From the NCBI GenBank assembly GCA_014237145.1, contig JAAXOC010000032.1, positions 1 through 64,000 on the forward strand: a stretch of 64,000 bases of DNA. The letters run 5' to 3'. Source of the stretch: ANME-2 cluster archaeon (GTDB lineage: Archaea; Halobacteriota; Methanosarcinia; Methanosarcinales; Methanocomedenaceae). Position numbers and translations under genes: made by a program. Below, in pieces: positions 35,436 through 44,027 of the stretch. Position 1 is the stretch's first letter; the number at the start of each line of letters is the position of its first letter. Below the pieces are notes generated by a model. It had not been told where the DNA came from and ran no database searches. It was given only the letters and a program-made list of their open reading frames with translations.

Positions 35436-35542
35436 TTTAAATCCCGATATAGAAAGGTTATTTGGATTAAAAAAGTTTCGGGTTTGCTTTTCTATTTTGG
35501 ATGGAAGTGAAATAACTGGTATGATTGTACACTTAGTAGTCT

Positions 35543-35683
35543 GAGATTGTCGAAAATGTACCTAAAAAGCGCTTAAATTGAAACTTTCGAAATTAGTATT
35601 CTAATTAAATCATTATGCTGCGCCATGTCAACTTTAGACCGTAAAGCTGAAATATTGAACAACAAGGCTTTTCCGACAGTCTC
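35543..35683. mobile_element. MITE-like element, family A, copy 2
   Basis: This 141-bp element has inverted ends GAGATTGTCGAAAA and TTTTCCGACAGTCTC. An exact 5-bp target duplication AGTCT flanks it (35538-35542 and 35684-35688). It is the reverse orientation of the copy at 18399-18538 and matches it along its length with scattered differences. It lies upstream of the DUF4870 gene and creates a spurious open frame that runs into that gene. Confidence 0.9.
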
Positions 35684-35786
35684 AGTCTGTGAATTTTTTG
35701 AAACGCAAAAGGCTTTTAATAGTTTAAATTATAATGCTATATTGTATATCATAAATCATTATAATTCCATTATGGAGGATAATTTT

Positions 35787-36125
35787 ATGGATGAAAACGA
35801 AACTGTAGTAGAAACAGAAATTGTAGCAAAAACAGAATCGAAAGACAATGATAATATAATGGCAGCTCTTGCCTATTTGCTTGGATCTATAAGCGGAATC
35901 ATTATTTACTTGATTGAAAAAGATAAACCTGACAAAAGCAGGTTCGTAATGTTCCATGCTGTGCAGGCGATTATCTTAGGTCTTGTGTGGTTTATCCTTT
36001 CGTATGTTCCAGTCATTGGACAGTTAGTAATATTTATCACATGGGTATTAATGATGTATAAAGCATATTCAGGAGAGGAATACCATCTACCTGTGATTGG
36101 CGAATATGCTGAGAAATATATCTAA
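35787..36125 (+). CDS. DUF4870/Tic20-like membrane protein
   Basis: The protein has 112 residues from the ATG at 35787, which has GGAGG at 35774-35778 as ribosome binding site. An open frame continues upstream to 35625 but crosses the MITE and is not credible. Three or four membrane segments occur with the family pattern AALAYLLGSISGIIIYLIEK, then SRFVMFHAVQAIILGLV and VIGQLVIFITWVLMMYKAY. The role of DUF4870 proteins is unknown. The acidic N-terminus (DENETVVETEIVAKTESKDN) is probably disordered. Confidence 0.85.
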   Translation: MDENETVVETEIVAKTESKDNDNIMAALAYLLGSISGIIIYLIEKDKPDKSRFVMFHAVQAIILGLVWFILSYVPVIGQLVIFITWVLMMYKAYSGEEYHLPVIGEYAEKYI

Positions 36126-36240
36126 CTTTCATCTGGAAGAAACTTATATTGACAATCAGACAAATTAAAGCATGCATTAAAATATTTGTATCAGTTTTAA
36201 TGTCCGGTAATTCATTGCAACACTAAATAGCAACAAAATA

Positions 36241-36311
36241 TGCGGCCGCTGAGAATCTAATCCGTATCAGTGGCTTGGAAAGCCACTGTTATACCGCTAG
36301 ACCACGTCCGC
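36241..36311 (-). tRNA. tRNA-Gly (UCC anticodon), probably decayed
   Basis: The minus strand starts GCGGACGTGGTCTAGCGGT and has a good anticodon arm, GTGGC-TTTCCAA-GCCAC, with anticodon UCC. The acceptor stem GCGGACG/CGGCCGC has an A-G mismatch. The T arm reads ACGGATTAGATTCTCAGC and does not form a normal five-pair stem; the invariant TTC of the T loop is TTA. No CCA is encoded. The 5' two thirds match a real tRNA-Gly, so it is most likely a degenerating copy rather than the working gene. Confidence 0.65.
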
Positions 36312-36332
36312 ACAAGTACCTCCGGTCAATCT

Positions 36333-36392
36333 TAATGACTATACCCCGCAACTCTGCTGCGAATGGGTGTGCCGTCTCAACGTTTGACTTGG
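36333..36392 (+). repeat. Dispersed hairpin repeat, copy 1
   Basis: The sequence shares ACTATACCCC, then a GCA...TGC-type hairpin (CGCAACTCTGCTGCG), GGGTGTGCCGTCTCAACG and TTTGACT with copies at 39987-40064 (same strand) and 44351-44412 (opposite strand). Here it lies between the end of the methanogenesis marker 8 gene and the tRNA-Gly relic. It has no coding potential. Confidence 0.7.
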
Positions 36393-36410
36393 AAGAGATA
36401 CGTTTTTAGC

Positions 36411-37280
36411 CTATATTAGGGGCCTGGGCTGTTTCTCTTCTGGCAATACCGGCAGTTTCATTGTGTTTATAAGTATAGGGTCAGTGACCTCTTTTGCCCG
36501 CTCAAGCAGTATTTCCTTACCACGTAAAGTGATGGCGAAAATAGGAATAGCAGTGCCGAACTGAGCCAGTGCATGTCCTTTTATTTGTTCCCTTATATGG
36601 TGGGACGTGCATCCTGTGGTTATATCCACCAGACTGATGAACTCCTTTGCTTCTTCTTCACCCATACCGGTAACGTGTACTCCAAATGTGATAATCTCCA
36701 CATCATGCTGCTTTTCAAGTTCACGCATCTTCCTGACATCTGGTGCACATACCACTGAAACGCCAATGCACATGTACCCCATCTCAATTGCCTTTTCCAC
36801 CCCTGCCACCTGGTCCAGTGCTGCCGTCCCGGGGTCAAGTACCGTACCCCCTGCCTCTTCTATACGCTGAATGAGTTCCGGTATGGGTGTGGTTTCGACC
36901 AGACCGGATATCCTGCTTCCGATCCCCTGCGCCAATGTGGGGCTGCTGGTAATAACGGTACCTGCACCCTCACAGGCCGTGACACAGGAATCCAGCAGTC
37001 CCCTGCAAAGGGCGGTCATGAATGTCTCACTGGCACCAAAACCCACGAAAATCTCCATTTCTATCTCCCGCCTATCTGTGAACATCCCGAAATCCTCTAT
37101 CCTGAACTCGATGTTGCCCTTCACTGATTCGGGGGTGAATTGCCTGATGTTCCTTACCTTGGCAAAAATAGGGCAATAATCAGTTTGCGGCTGACCGACT
37201 TCGACCACTTTACCGTTCTCGACCACAACCCTGGTCTTACCAAGGGCTTCCATTACATGTCTGTCTTTTTTTTTGGGCAT
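36411..37280 (-). CDS. Methanogenesis marker protein 8 (DUF2099)
   Basis: The protein has 289 residues and matches the methanogen-restricted marker 8 family. ALGKTRVVVENGKVVEVGQP at the start and DYCPIFAKVRNIRQFTPESV are characteristic. A glycine-rich middle (GASETFMTALCRGLLDSCVT; GAGTVITSSPTLAQGIGSR) suggests a nucleotide- or cofactor-binding fold. Cys residues at about 109, 114 and 193 could be ligands (inference). The activity is not established. The presence of this marker supports a methyl-coenzyme M reductase-based lifestyle. It follows the CDF transporter gene by about 20 bp on the same strand. Confidence 0.88.
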   Translation of the reverse strand: MPKKKDRHVMEALGKTRVVVENGKVVEVGQPQTDYCPIFAKVRNIRQFTPESVKGNIEFRIEDFGMFTDRREIEMEIFVGFGASETFMTALCRGLLDSCVTACEGAGTVITSSPTLAQGIGSRISGLVETTPIPELIQRIEEAGGTVLDPGTAALDQVAGVEKAIEMGYMCIGVSVVCAPDVRKMRELEKQHDVEIITFGVHVTGMGEEEAKEFISLVDITTGCTSHHIREQIKGHALAQFGTAIPIFAITLRGKEILLERAKEVTDPILINTMKLPVLPEEKQPRPLI

Positions 37281-37301
37281 AATCCAACTTCCGGGCTCAT
37301 A

Positions 37302-38207
37302 TTAATGTTCAACTCCATGAATAAGGGGTCTACCGCATTCAACGCTCTCGAACTGGAAAGTGGTCTGGGTAATATTGAATTTCCCTGCCATTACCTTGTT
37401 GATGGCATCGATCAAGGCTACGGTTTCACATACCTGTATTTCGCCCACCAGGATATGGGCACTTAAGGCATGTACATTAGAACACACGCTCCATAGGTGG
37501 ATATCGTGAATACCTTCCACACCCTCAATGGAATTCACTGCCTCAACCAGTTCATTGATGTCCACGTGCCTGGGTGTGGATTCCATCAGGATGTGGAGCG
37601 AATCGCGTATGAGCCTAACAGAACCCAGTAGTATGACTGCCACGATCATGAAACTCAGCACAGGGTCGGCAAGTAAGCTGCCAGTGAACAGGATGATCAG
37701 GGCGCCTGCAATGACTGCAACGCTGCTCAGGGTATCGCCCAGCGCATGCAGGTAGGCCCCCCTGACATTCAGGTCGTGGTGGCCGTGTAACCGTGTAGTT
37801 ACCCACAGGTTAACTACCAAACCCACTGCTGCTATTACCAGCATCTCCATACCCCTGACCGAGGGCGGTTCAATCAGCCGGAAATATGCTTCCCTGGCTA
37901 TGAATACCGAGATTATAATTAAAGTGATACCGTTGATGAGTGCCGAGAATATTTCGAGCCTGTGGTAACCATAGGTCACCTTGTGGCTGGACGGCCTCTT
38001 TGCTATCTGGATGGCGGCATAGGTCAGGACCAGTGCGAACACATCCATGAACATGTGAGCCGCATCGCTTAACAGGGCAAGACTGTTGGTATACATCCAT
38101 CCTGCCAACTCAAGTATGAAAATGGTTGAAGTGGCGTAGATGGCATACCTGAGATTCTTTTCTGTCATGTCAGGTCTGTGTTCTGAGCCGTGCTCATACC
38201 CACTCAT
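37302..38207 (-). CDS. Cation diffusion facilitator (CzcD-like metal efflux)
   Basis: The protein has 301 residues with six membrane segments and a cytoplasmic C-terminal domain. The metal-site pairs are visible: SLALLSDAAHMFMDVFALVL gives HxxxD in TM2, and GAYLHALGDTLSSVAVIAGA gives HxxxD in TM5. A His-rich stretch (HGHHDLN) sits in the loop before TM5. The last domain includes EGIHDIHLWSVCSNVHALSA, typical of zinc exporters. It probably exports Zn2+ or Cd2+ in exchange for protons. It is the first gene of a two-gene minus-strand unit with marker protein 8. Confidence 0.92.
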   Translation of the reverse strand: MSGYEHGSEHRPDMTEKNLRYAIYATSTIFILELAGWMYTNSLALLSDAAHMFMDVFALVLTYAAIQIAKRPSSHKVTYGYHRLEIFSALINGITLIIISVFIAREAYFRLIEPPSVRGMEMLVIAAVGLVVNLWVTTRLHGHHDLNVRGAYLHALGDTLSSVAVIAGALIILFTGSLLADPVLSFMIVAVILLGSVRLIRDSLHILMESTPRHVDINELVEAVNSIEGVEGIHDIHLWSVCSNVHALSAHILVGEIQVCETVALIDAINKVMAGKFNITQTTFQFESVECGRPLIHGVEH

Positions 38208-38282
38208 GGATTAATATATAAAAGTCCTGAGTAATACTCATTTCCTAAGTTTTATAATGAAACAGCACTGTCATTATCTGTA

Positions 38283-39236
38283 ATGATACAGATAACCACA
38301 CCCTCCCGGCTGCACATCACCCTTATAGACCTGAATGCATCCCTGGGTAGGGTGGACGGAGGCGTTGGCCTGACACTGAACGACCCGTCAATGAAACTCT
38401 TGGCAAGGGAAACAAACGAGGGTGTGTTCGTCACAGGCAGCGGTGATCTGGGGCGCATAAGATCCGCAGCCGAGGCTGTCATCCCTGAAGACAAAGGCAT
38501 ACATATCACAATTGAGGAAGCATACCCTGACCATGTGGGTCTGGGCAGCGGAACCCAGGGTGCTCTGGCCGCAGGCTGGGCCGTCAATGTGATGTACGAC
38601 CTGGAGCTTAGCGTGCGTGAGGTGGCCGCACTTGTGGGCCGGGGCGGCACGTCAGGCATTGGCGTGGAATCCTTTGAGCACGGCGGCTTTATCGTGGACG
38701 GCGGTCACAGGTTTGCCGATAAGGGTGCATTCTCACCTTCGGCTGCCAGCCGGGTGCCGCCCGGACCTGTGCTGTTTCGGCATGATTTCCCTAAATGGCC
38801 ACTAGTTGTTGCCATACCTGACCTGAAAGGAGCCTCGTCCCAGCGCGAGGTGGATATTTTCAAGCAATACTGCCCCCTGCCGCTGGAGGAGGTGCAGGCT
38901 GTATCACATATCATACTGATGGAGATACTGCCCTCACTGATGGAAGAGGATATGCATGCTTTCGGGGATGCGGTAAACCGCATCCAGGATGTGGGTTTCA
39001 AGCATCGGGAGGTGGGCTTGCAGGCTGAAGAAGTAAGGCGGTGTATGGAGATTATGAAGGAGCAGGGTGCCTGTGGTGCTGGTATGAGCTCATTCGGACC
39101 AACAGTATATGCCGTGGCAGAGGATCCCGTGAACGTGAAAAATGCCGTGTCCGAATACCTGGAATCCACGATAGGGGGCAGGGTGTTCGTTACCAGGGCA
39201 AGGAATATGGGCGCAGAAACTGTTTGTGACAAATAG
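38283..39236 (+). CDS. mptG: Beta-ribofuranosylaminobenzene 5'-phosphate synthase
   Basis: The protein has 317 residues of the GHMP-kinase fold. TPSRLHITLIDLNASLGRVD is the family N-terminus. DHVGLGSGTQGALAAGWAVN is the phosphate-binding loop. The C-terminal ACGAGMSSFGPTVYAVAEDP is the third GHMP motif. The enzyme condenses 4-hydroxybenzoate or p-aminobenzoate with PRPP, losing CO2, in the first committed step of methanopterin synthesis. It is divergent from the CDF gene across 75 bp. The start at 38283 is the first Met before the conserved PSRLH. Confidence 0.92.
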   Translation: MIQITTPSRLHITLIDLNASLGRVDGGVGLTLNDPSMKLLARETNEGVFVTGSGDLGRIRSAAEAVIPEDKGIHITIEEAYPDHVGLGSGTQGALAAGWAVNVMYDLELSVREVAALVGRGGTSGIGVESFEHGGFIVDGGHRFADKGAFSPSAASRVPPGPVLFRHDFPKWPLVVAIPDLKGASSQREVDIFKQYCPLPLEEVQAVSHIILMEILPSLMEEDMHAFGDAVNRIQDVGFKHREVGLQAEEVRRCMEIMKEQGACGAGMSSFGPTVYAVAEDPVNVKNAVSEYLESTIGGRVFVTRARNMGAETVCDK

Positions 39237-39513
39237 TTATAACACGAAAGTCAGTAAACATGATTAACTCAAGTAAATACCCTGGCCAGTAACAAGATTT
39301 CCTGTGGCATCTACCTAGTTTTCCTGATTACCATTTAGATATACAGGCAAAATATAATCATTGAACTTGTTCAAACTCCACCCGCCAATAAACCACATAT
39401 TTTGACCTGTGAACCACGCATTGATTTATAGGCCTGCACTGTCAGAGGAAATGTAGCTACAAATATTTTTGTGTCATAATTTTTACTGTTAATATATCAT
39501 TCTAAGAAAAAAA
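39237..39513. other. Intergenic stretch, no feature recognised
   Basis: About 277 bp of AT-rich sequence lies between mptG and the broken nucleotidyltransferase. I see no open frame, repeat or RNA-like structure in it. Confidence 0.4.
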
Positions 39514-39941
39514 TTGGTTTCAAAACTGGATATTTTTGTAATAGACTTTATCAAAATTCTGGAAAAATATACAGATTATGTTATTGTAAGTGGTTATGTT
39601 TCTATACTCTTCGGACGATCCAGGGGAACGGAAGATATCGATATATTTATTGAAAAAATGGATTTCCAAACGTTCAAACAGCTTAATGAAGAATTACGCC
39701 AAAAGAAATATTGGTTTTAAATGCCGAAAATCCTTTAGAGCTATATGTAATGTTTAATGACAAAATTGCAATCAGAGCTGCAATACAGGATACTGTCATT
39801 CCAAATATTGAGATCAAATTCACTAAAAACAGGATAGATCGGGACTCTTTACAAAAGCATATGGAAGTACAGATAGATAGAGATAGTATAAATATTTCAC
39901 CTCTGGAAATCCAGATACAGATATTATCTACTGTTAAGTAG
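39514..39941 (+). pseudogene. Nucleotidyltransferase, frameshifted and truncated
   Basis: The first frame (39514-39720) reads DYVIVSGYVSILFGRSRGTE followed by DIDIFIEKM, which is the GS...DxD core of small nucleotidyltransferases found in many toxin-antitoxin and abortive-infection systems. It stops at 39718-39720 in a TTTT-containing stretch. The sequence then continues in the next frame from about 39711 (LNAENPLELYVMFNDKIAIR) to 39941. One base change in the T run would join them. The C-terminus stops early (PLEIQIQILSTVK), where family members continue with LEIQIAYKL-like helices. It is a dead gene. Confidence 0.8.
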
Positions 39942-39986
39942 TTCACTACCGGATAATCTCGATTCCTTCTTCCTCAAGCTATTTAT

Positions 39987-40064
39987 CTTAATTACTATAC
40001 CCCACAGCTTTTCTGCGGTTGAGAGTGCCGTCGCAACGTTTGACTGTCAAGAGAAAGATTTTTT
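39987..40064 (+). repeat. Dispersed hairpin repeat, copy 2
   Basis: It reads ACTATACCCCACAGC, then a hairpin (CAGCTTTTCTGCGG) and GTGCCGTCGCAACGTTTGAC. It ends in GAAAGATTTTTT, 20 bp before the start of the secreted-protein gene at 40084. It is related to the copies at 36333-36392 and 44351-44412. A leader or terminator function is possible here. Confidence 0.7.
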
Positions 40065-40083
40065 ACACAATCCAGCTTACAAT

Positions 40084-41157
40084 ATGGCAATGAAATCCAG
40101 AAATATTTATATTCTTGCCATCCTGCTGACTCTTATTGTTTTCCCAGCCTCTGTCGGTGAAAACCAGACTACATGGATCACTTCAACATTCTCAGATGAG
40201 AACAGTATGGACGTATCAATACAATCCAGCGAACAGGTAAATAATGGACAGCTCATATTCAAATTAACATACAGGGATAAATTAATCGAAAAAACAAGCC
40301 TGGACTTTACAATAGCACCAGGCAAGGAAATAACAAAGGTCATCATGTGGGATTCAAAACCCCAATTCAAAAACTACGTGGCCACAGTCAGCGTACTGGT
40401 CGATGGCAGATCTGTAGATGAAACATCATATCCATTCTCGTACGGGTTTGTGGTACTGCCAAGATTTCAGGTAGTTGATCTCAGCGCCAGCAGCAGCGGC
40501 GCAAGCATGGTATTAAAGCCCAGAAGCGTATCCAGTCCCGGCGTTGCTGATTTTACCTTCCAATTGATTCAGGATGGCGAGATAATATATTCCGAGACCA
40601 AAGAGGACATACCTGTGATGCAGTCCAACCAGCTTTCCATTGACTGGCCCATCCTCCTGGATGACAATACCAAATATAGCGTACGAGTAAAGGCCATATC
40701 CCACACACCGGTTATTACATCCTCATACGTGACCGGGTTCACTTCAAACCAGGAGGTAGAGATTGATGACATGGATGTAGACGTAGACGATTTCGGCGCA
40801 AGTGTAACACTTTACGGCATGTCACAGGTACCTTTTAACGGTATAGTAGAAGTAAAACTCCACAAAGACGGTTCAGATCCACTTGTATTTACAGGCAAGC
40901 CCGAACCTCTTACCCTGGACAGGGACGATACCGTGGGTATCATATGGGATGATGACCTTGACCCTGGCACGTACCAGGTCAACATCCATATTTTAACACT
41001 TGAAAATGAAATACTGGACAGGTATGAAACAATGCTTTTTATCCCAGAACGTGCCTACCCTGTAAGCCAGCCCACGAAATCCCAGACACCGGGATTCACA
41101 ATTTTACTGACCATCCTGTGTATTATATATGCAGCTGTGATCAGTAGCAGGAGATAG
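40084..41157 (+). CDS. Secreted/surface beta-sandwich protein of an ABC operon
   Basis: The protein has 357 residues. A signal peptide (SRNIYILAILLTLIVFPASV) is followed by about 310 residues of beta-rich, Ig-like repeats (VVDLSASSSGASMVL; DVDVDDFGASVTLYG). The end, TPGFTILLTILCIIYAAVIS followed by basic residues, has a single membrane segment and begins with PGF, resembling a PGF-CTERM archaeosortase sorting signal. It is followed after 2 bp by a FtsX/MacB-type permease and then its ATPase, so it is probably the external partner of that system. Its ligand is unknown. Confidence 0.8.
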   Translation: MAMKSRNIYILAILLTLIVFPASVGENQTTWITSTFSDENSMDVSIQSSEQVNNGQLIFKLTYRDKLIEKTSLDFTIAPGKEITKVIMWDSKPQFKNYVATVSVLVDGRSVDETSYPFSYGFVVLPRFQVVDLSASSSGASMVLKPRSVSSPGVADFTFQLIQDGEIIYSETKEDIPVMQSNQLSIDWPILLDDNTKYSVRVKAISHTPVITSSYVTGFTSNQEVEIDDMDVDVDDFGASVTLYGMSQVPFNGIVEVKLHKDGSDPLVFTGKPEPLTLDRDDTVGIIWDDDLDPGTYQVNIHILTLENEILDRYETMLFIPERAYPVSQPTKSQTPGFTILLTILCIIYAAVISSRR

Positions 41158-41159
41158 GG

Positions 41160-42287
41160 GTGAAGGCATTGTTCGACATTATACTGCGAAACCTTTCACA
41201 GCGGAAGATCAGGACGGCCCTCACAATTTTTGGCATCGGCCTTGGTATATTCGCAGTTATCGTAATGGGTTCCATGTCAGAGAATTTCAACCAGACATTT
41301 GAAACCTCATTTGCACTGACCGCTGATAAGATACGTGTATTCGGCTCAAGCGGCGTGTTCGGCGGGAGCGTGACCACCAGTAAAGCGGCAGAGGTCAGGA
41401 AAGTACCCGGCGTCCATGATGCATACGGGCTGTTGATGGCACCGCTGGAGGAGGGAGGGGGCATGAGTTTTGGCGGTAACCAGGTAATAGGGCTACCACC
41501 AGAGAAATCCCATACTGTACTGGGACCAGTCCAAGTCAAGGAAGGAAGGGACCTCATGAGGGGGGATAGATACGTAACCGTTATTGGTAGTAGTATTGCA
41601 ACCCAGTATGATATTGGTGTAGGGGACCGCATAGAGATACAGGACAAATACTTCACAGTGGTTGGAGAGCTGGAATATACAGGTAGTTTTTTTGATGCAT
41701 CAGCAGCAATCCCCCTTGATATTGCCCAGGATGTCTATGATATGGGCAACATGGTCTCTATGATATTTGCTATTCCTGGAGAGGGGGTTGATGGTGACCT
41801 GCTGGCAAAGCGGATAAAGCTCAGCGTGGACGGAGTGGATACACTATCTCCCAGTGAACTGGAGGAAGAGGCAAAGCAGGGCCTGATGATATTTTCTGTA
41901 ATAACTGTAAGTGCTGCAGTCCTGGCAGCTATTATCGGCGGGCTGAGCGTTATGAACACCATGCTAATGTCTGTGATGGAGCGCACAAAGGAGTTCGGCA
42001 TACTGAAGGCAATGGGGGCAGAGCGGCGGGATATCCTGTTGATGACTGTGGGCGAGGCCGCTATCATGGGTTTACTGGGGGGGCTGCTGGGACTGGCCTG
42101 CGGATGGGGTGCAGTTTTTGGCATAAACCTATGGCTGGCTGAAAAGGGGATCGTGTTGTTCCTTATCACGCCCCGGCTGGTAGCCATTGCCATGTTATTT
42201 GCCATACTGCTGGGTACCTTGTCAGGTATCTACCCTGCTCTGCGGGCTACCGGCATGAGTCCCATGGAGGCACTCAGATATGAATGA
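41160..42287 (+). CDS. MacB/FtsX-type ABC transporter permease
   Basis: The protein has 375 residues and starts with GTG two bases after the previous stop. TM1 follows the family opening (ILRNLSQRKIRTALTIFGIG). A large external MacB_PCD domain (about 45-235) precedes three C-terminal membrane segments. The cytoplasmic loop ERTKEFGILKAMGAERRDIL is the FtsX signature. These permeases use ATP hydrolysis for mechanical transmission or export of lipoproteins and peptides. The stop overlaps the ATPase gene by 8 bp. Confidence 0.92.
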   Translation: MKALFDIILRNLSQRKIRTALTIFGIGLGIFAVIVMGSMSENFNQTFETSFALTADKIRVFGSSGVFGGSVTTSKAAEVRKVPGVHDAYGLLMAPLEEGGGMSFGGNQVIGLPPEKSHTVLGPVQVKEGRDLMRGDRYVTVIGSSIATQYDIGVGDRIEIQDKYFTVVGELEYTGSFFDASAAIPLDIAQDVYDMGNMVSMIFAIPGEGVDGDLLAKRIKLSVDGVDTLSPSELEEEAKQGLMIFSVITVSAAVLAAIIGGLSVMNTMLMSVMERTKEFGILKAMGAERRDILLMTVGEAAIMGLLGGLLGLACGWGAVFGINLWLAEKGIVLFLITPRLVAIAMLFAILLGTLSGIYPALRATGMSPMEALRYE

Positions 42288-42966
42288 TGCTGAGCCTGAT
42301 ATTATTTTGCAGACCCGGAACCTGAAAGAAACTTTTATGCAAGGCAAGGTACCCATACATGCCTTGCAGGGTGTGGACCTGGAGGTCAGGAGGGGGGAGC
42401 TTGTAAGTATCGTGGGTCCGTCAGGTTCGGGAAAATCCACACTGCTGTCAATCATCGGTATGCTGGAAATTCCCACAGAAGGCAGCGTATTCATTGACGG
42501 TATCGAGGTGACCGGGGTTAAGGCGAATAAGATACCCAGGCTGCGCCGCGAGAAGATTGGGTTTGTGTTCCAGCATTTCAACCTGCTGCCAGCCCTTACT
42601 GCACTGGGTAATGTGGAGATTGCCATGAGATTTGCCAGGGTTCACAAGAAAGAGCGGATCAAGCGGGCCCGTGAGGTGCTAACAGAGATGGGGCTGGGTG
42701 ACCGCCTGAACCACAAACCCTCTGAACTGAGCGGCGGGGAGCAGCAACGGGTGAGTATTGCCAGGGCGCTGGCCAACAGGCCTGCTATCATACTTGCAGA
42801 TGAGCCCACAGGTGAAGTGGATACTAAGACCAGGGACCTTATTATCGGCATCTTGCGGCGGCTGTCTGATGGCGGGCAGACTGTGATAATCGTGACCCAT
42901 GACCCCTGGGTGGCAGAGCGGACAGACCGGGTGATCACGCTGGTGGATGGGAGGGTAGTAAGTTGA
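42280..42966 (+). CDS. MacB-type ABC transporter ATPase
   Basis: The protein has 228 residues. Walker A is GPSGSGKST (47-55), the Q loop is in FVFQHFNLLPALT, the signature is LSGGEQQR, Walker B is [13 protein letters not shown], and the H loop is VTHDP. All are intact. The family partner is the permease just upstream, and together with the secreted protein they form a three-gene operon. A decayed partial copy of its 3' half lies 1.3 kb downstream, past a toxin-antitoxin pair. Confidence 0.95.
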   Translation: MNDAEPDIILQTRNLKETFMQGKVPIHALQGVDLEVRRGELVSIVGPSGSGKSTLLSIIGMLEIPTEGSVFIDGIEVTGVKANKIPRLRREKIGFVFQHFNLLPALTALGNVEIAMRFARVHKKERIKRAREVLTEMGLGDRLNHKPSELSGGEQQRVSIARALANRPAIILADEPTGEVDTKTRDLIIGILRRLSDGGQTVIIVTHDPWVAERTDRVITLVDGRVVS

Positions 42967-42984
42967 ACGCCTGGGCGGGTTTTT

Positions 42985-43008
42985 GGCTATTTGGCTATTT
43001 GGCTATTT
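42985..43008. repeat. Three tandem GGCTATTT units
   Basis: Three perfect 8-bp units lie directly downstream of the ABC ATPase gene, preceded by a GGGTTTT stretch. It is a simple-sequence repeat, with a possible 3'-end role. Confidence 0.7.
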
Positions 43009-43182
43009 GGGGCTCTTATATCTTTTAAAGGTGTATTACAAGGTCAGATTGAGTAATTAACGTTGCTTTATGGAATGTGTTGGATGACTTAATATAGTAG
43101 AAAACTGAAAAGAGGTATTTAGTGATTTAATGAAGTTAGTGGTACGATATAAATATCCAGTAATTTCAATAATTGCAAGAAT

Positions 43183-43225
43183 CGTAGATAAACGCAGATG
43201 CCACTTAAATCTGCGTCAATCAACG
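43183..43225. repeat. CGCAGAT-type intergenic hairpin, copy 1
   Basis: The inverted repeat GATAAACGCAGAT / ATCTGCGTCAATC is separated by 9 nt, just upstream of the toxin-antitoxin operon. It is related in sequence to the longer hairpin at 59817-59884. The motif belongs to a widely seen class of intergenic palindromes. Confidence 0.6.
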
Positions 43226-43247
43226 TTTTAACAAACAGAGGCACATA

Positions 43248-43493
43248 ATGTCTTCAGTAGTTTTAAGTGAAATTGAAAAAACAGTCAGCCATTTACCCCC
43301 TAATGAGCAGTTGCAATTAATCGAGCAACTTGTTCATCACTTGCGAGAGGATTTATTGAAAAGTGATGACGTTGAGCAGGCTACTTTTGAGAGAGAACTT
43401 GCTGCGATGGCAGCGGATCCTGAGATTCGGAATGAATTAAAAAAGATTGATCAAGAGTTTGTTGTAACGGAAGCGGATGGACTGGAGAATTGA
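43248..43493 (+). CDS. Antitoxin of a MazF-type pair
   Basis: The protein has 81 residues, helical and acidic. SSVVLSEIEKTVSHLPPNEQ and LQLIEQLVHHLREDLL give a helical N-terminal half; the tail EFVVTEADGLEN is acidic and likely disordered, as in MazE-type antitoxins. It ends 2 bases before the toxin ATG (a TGATAATG junction), the usual tight coupling. It is not a standard AbrB-fold MazE; the type resembles antitoxins common in bacteria, suggesting transfer (inference). Confidence 0.75.
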   Translation: MSSVVLSEIEKTVSHLPPNEQLQLIEQLVHHLREDLLKSDDVEQATFERELAAMAADPEIRNELKKIDQEFVVTEADGLEN

Positions 43494-43495
43494 TA

Positions 43496-43843
43496 ATGTC
43501 CATCCATCGCGGTGAGATTTATTTTGTCAATCTTAATCCTGTGAAAGGGCGAGAGCAAGCAGGATCGCGTCCAGTATTAGTTTTATCAATAGATGCAATC
43601 AATAAACAACCTCTTGTAGTCACTGTTGTTGTTGGAACTAAGGGTGAAAACATTTCCCGTGATTTCCCAATAAATATTCGTGTATCTCCAGAAGATAGTG
43701 GTCTACCATTAGAGACCGTTTTCTTATGCTTTCAAATTCGTTCATTGGATCCAAAACGGTTTCCCGAAAAACCAGCAGGTAAACTTTCTGATGAAAAATT
43801 GAAAAGGATTGAAATGGTCGTTCGCCACTGCCTTGGTCTGTAA
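43496..43843 (+). CDS. mazF: MazF/PemK-family endoribonuclease toxin
   Basis: The protein has 115 residues from the ATG at 43496; a TTG six bases earlier is less likely. The MazF core is clear: IHRGEIYFVNLNPVKGREQA, then GSRPVLVLSIDAIN, with RPVLVLS containing the conserved Arg/Pro. ETVFLCFQIRSLDPKRF has the later Q-[IV]-R-[ST] motif. MazF toxins cleave mRNA at short sequence motifs. It is directly coupled to the antitoxin gene. It lies between an ABC operon and a broken duplicate of that operon's ATPase. Confidence 0.93.
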   Translation: MSIHRGEIYFVNLNPVKGREQAGSRPVLVLSIDAINKQPLVVTVVVGTKGENISRDFPINIRVSPEDSGLPLETVFLCFQIRSLDPKRFPEKPAGKLSDEKLKRIEMVVRHCLGL

Positions 43844-44027
43844 CCGATACCATGATCAGTATATCATCTACATAAATCTATATAAGGGATTTTAGTAAGT
43901 TCAACTCATCTCCTGTGGATTGTATCTACTGGTTGTTTTTTAGGCTGGTTGGAATAAGTGGACAGCGCGCATAGGTGCGGGCTGGTTCCGCTATTCAATC
44001 GCTTGCACACGGTAAGGTAGAAAAGGA

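Noticed and set aside
35625-35786. Upstream extension of the DUF4870 open frame (54 extra residues)
   Set aside because: The extension lies mostly within the family A MITE and its right flank; a GGAGG ribosome binding site supports the start at 35787.
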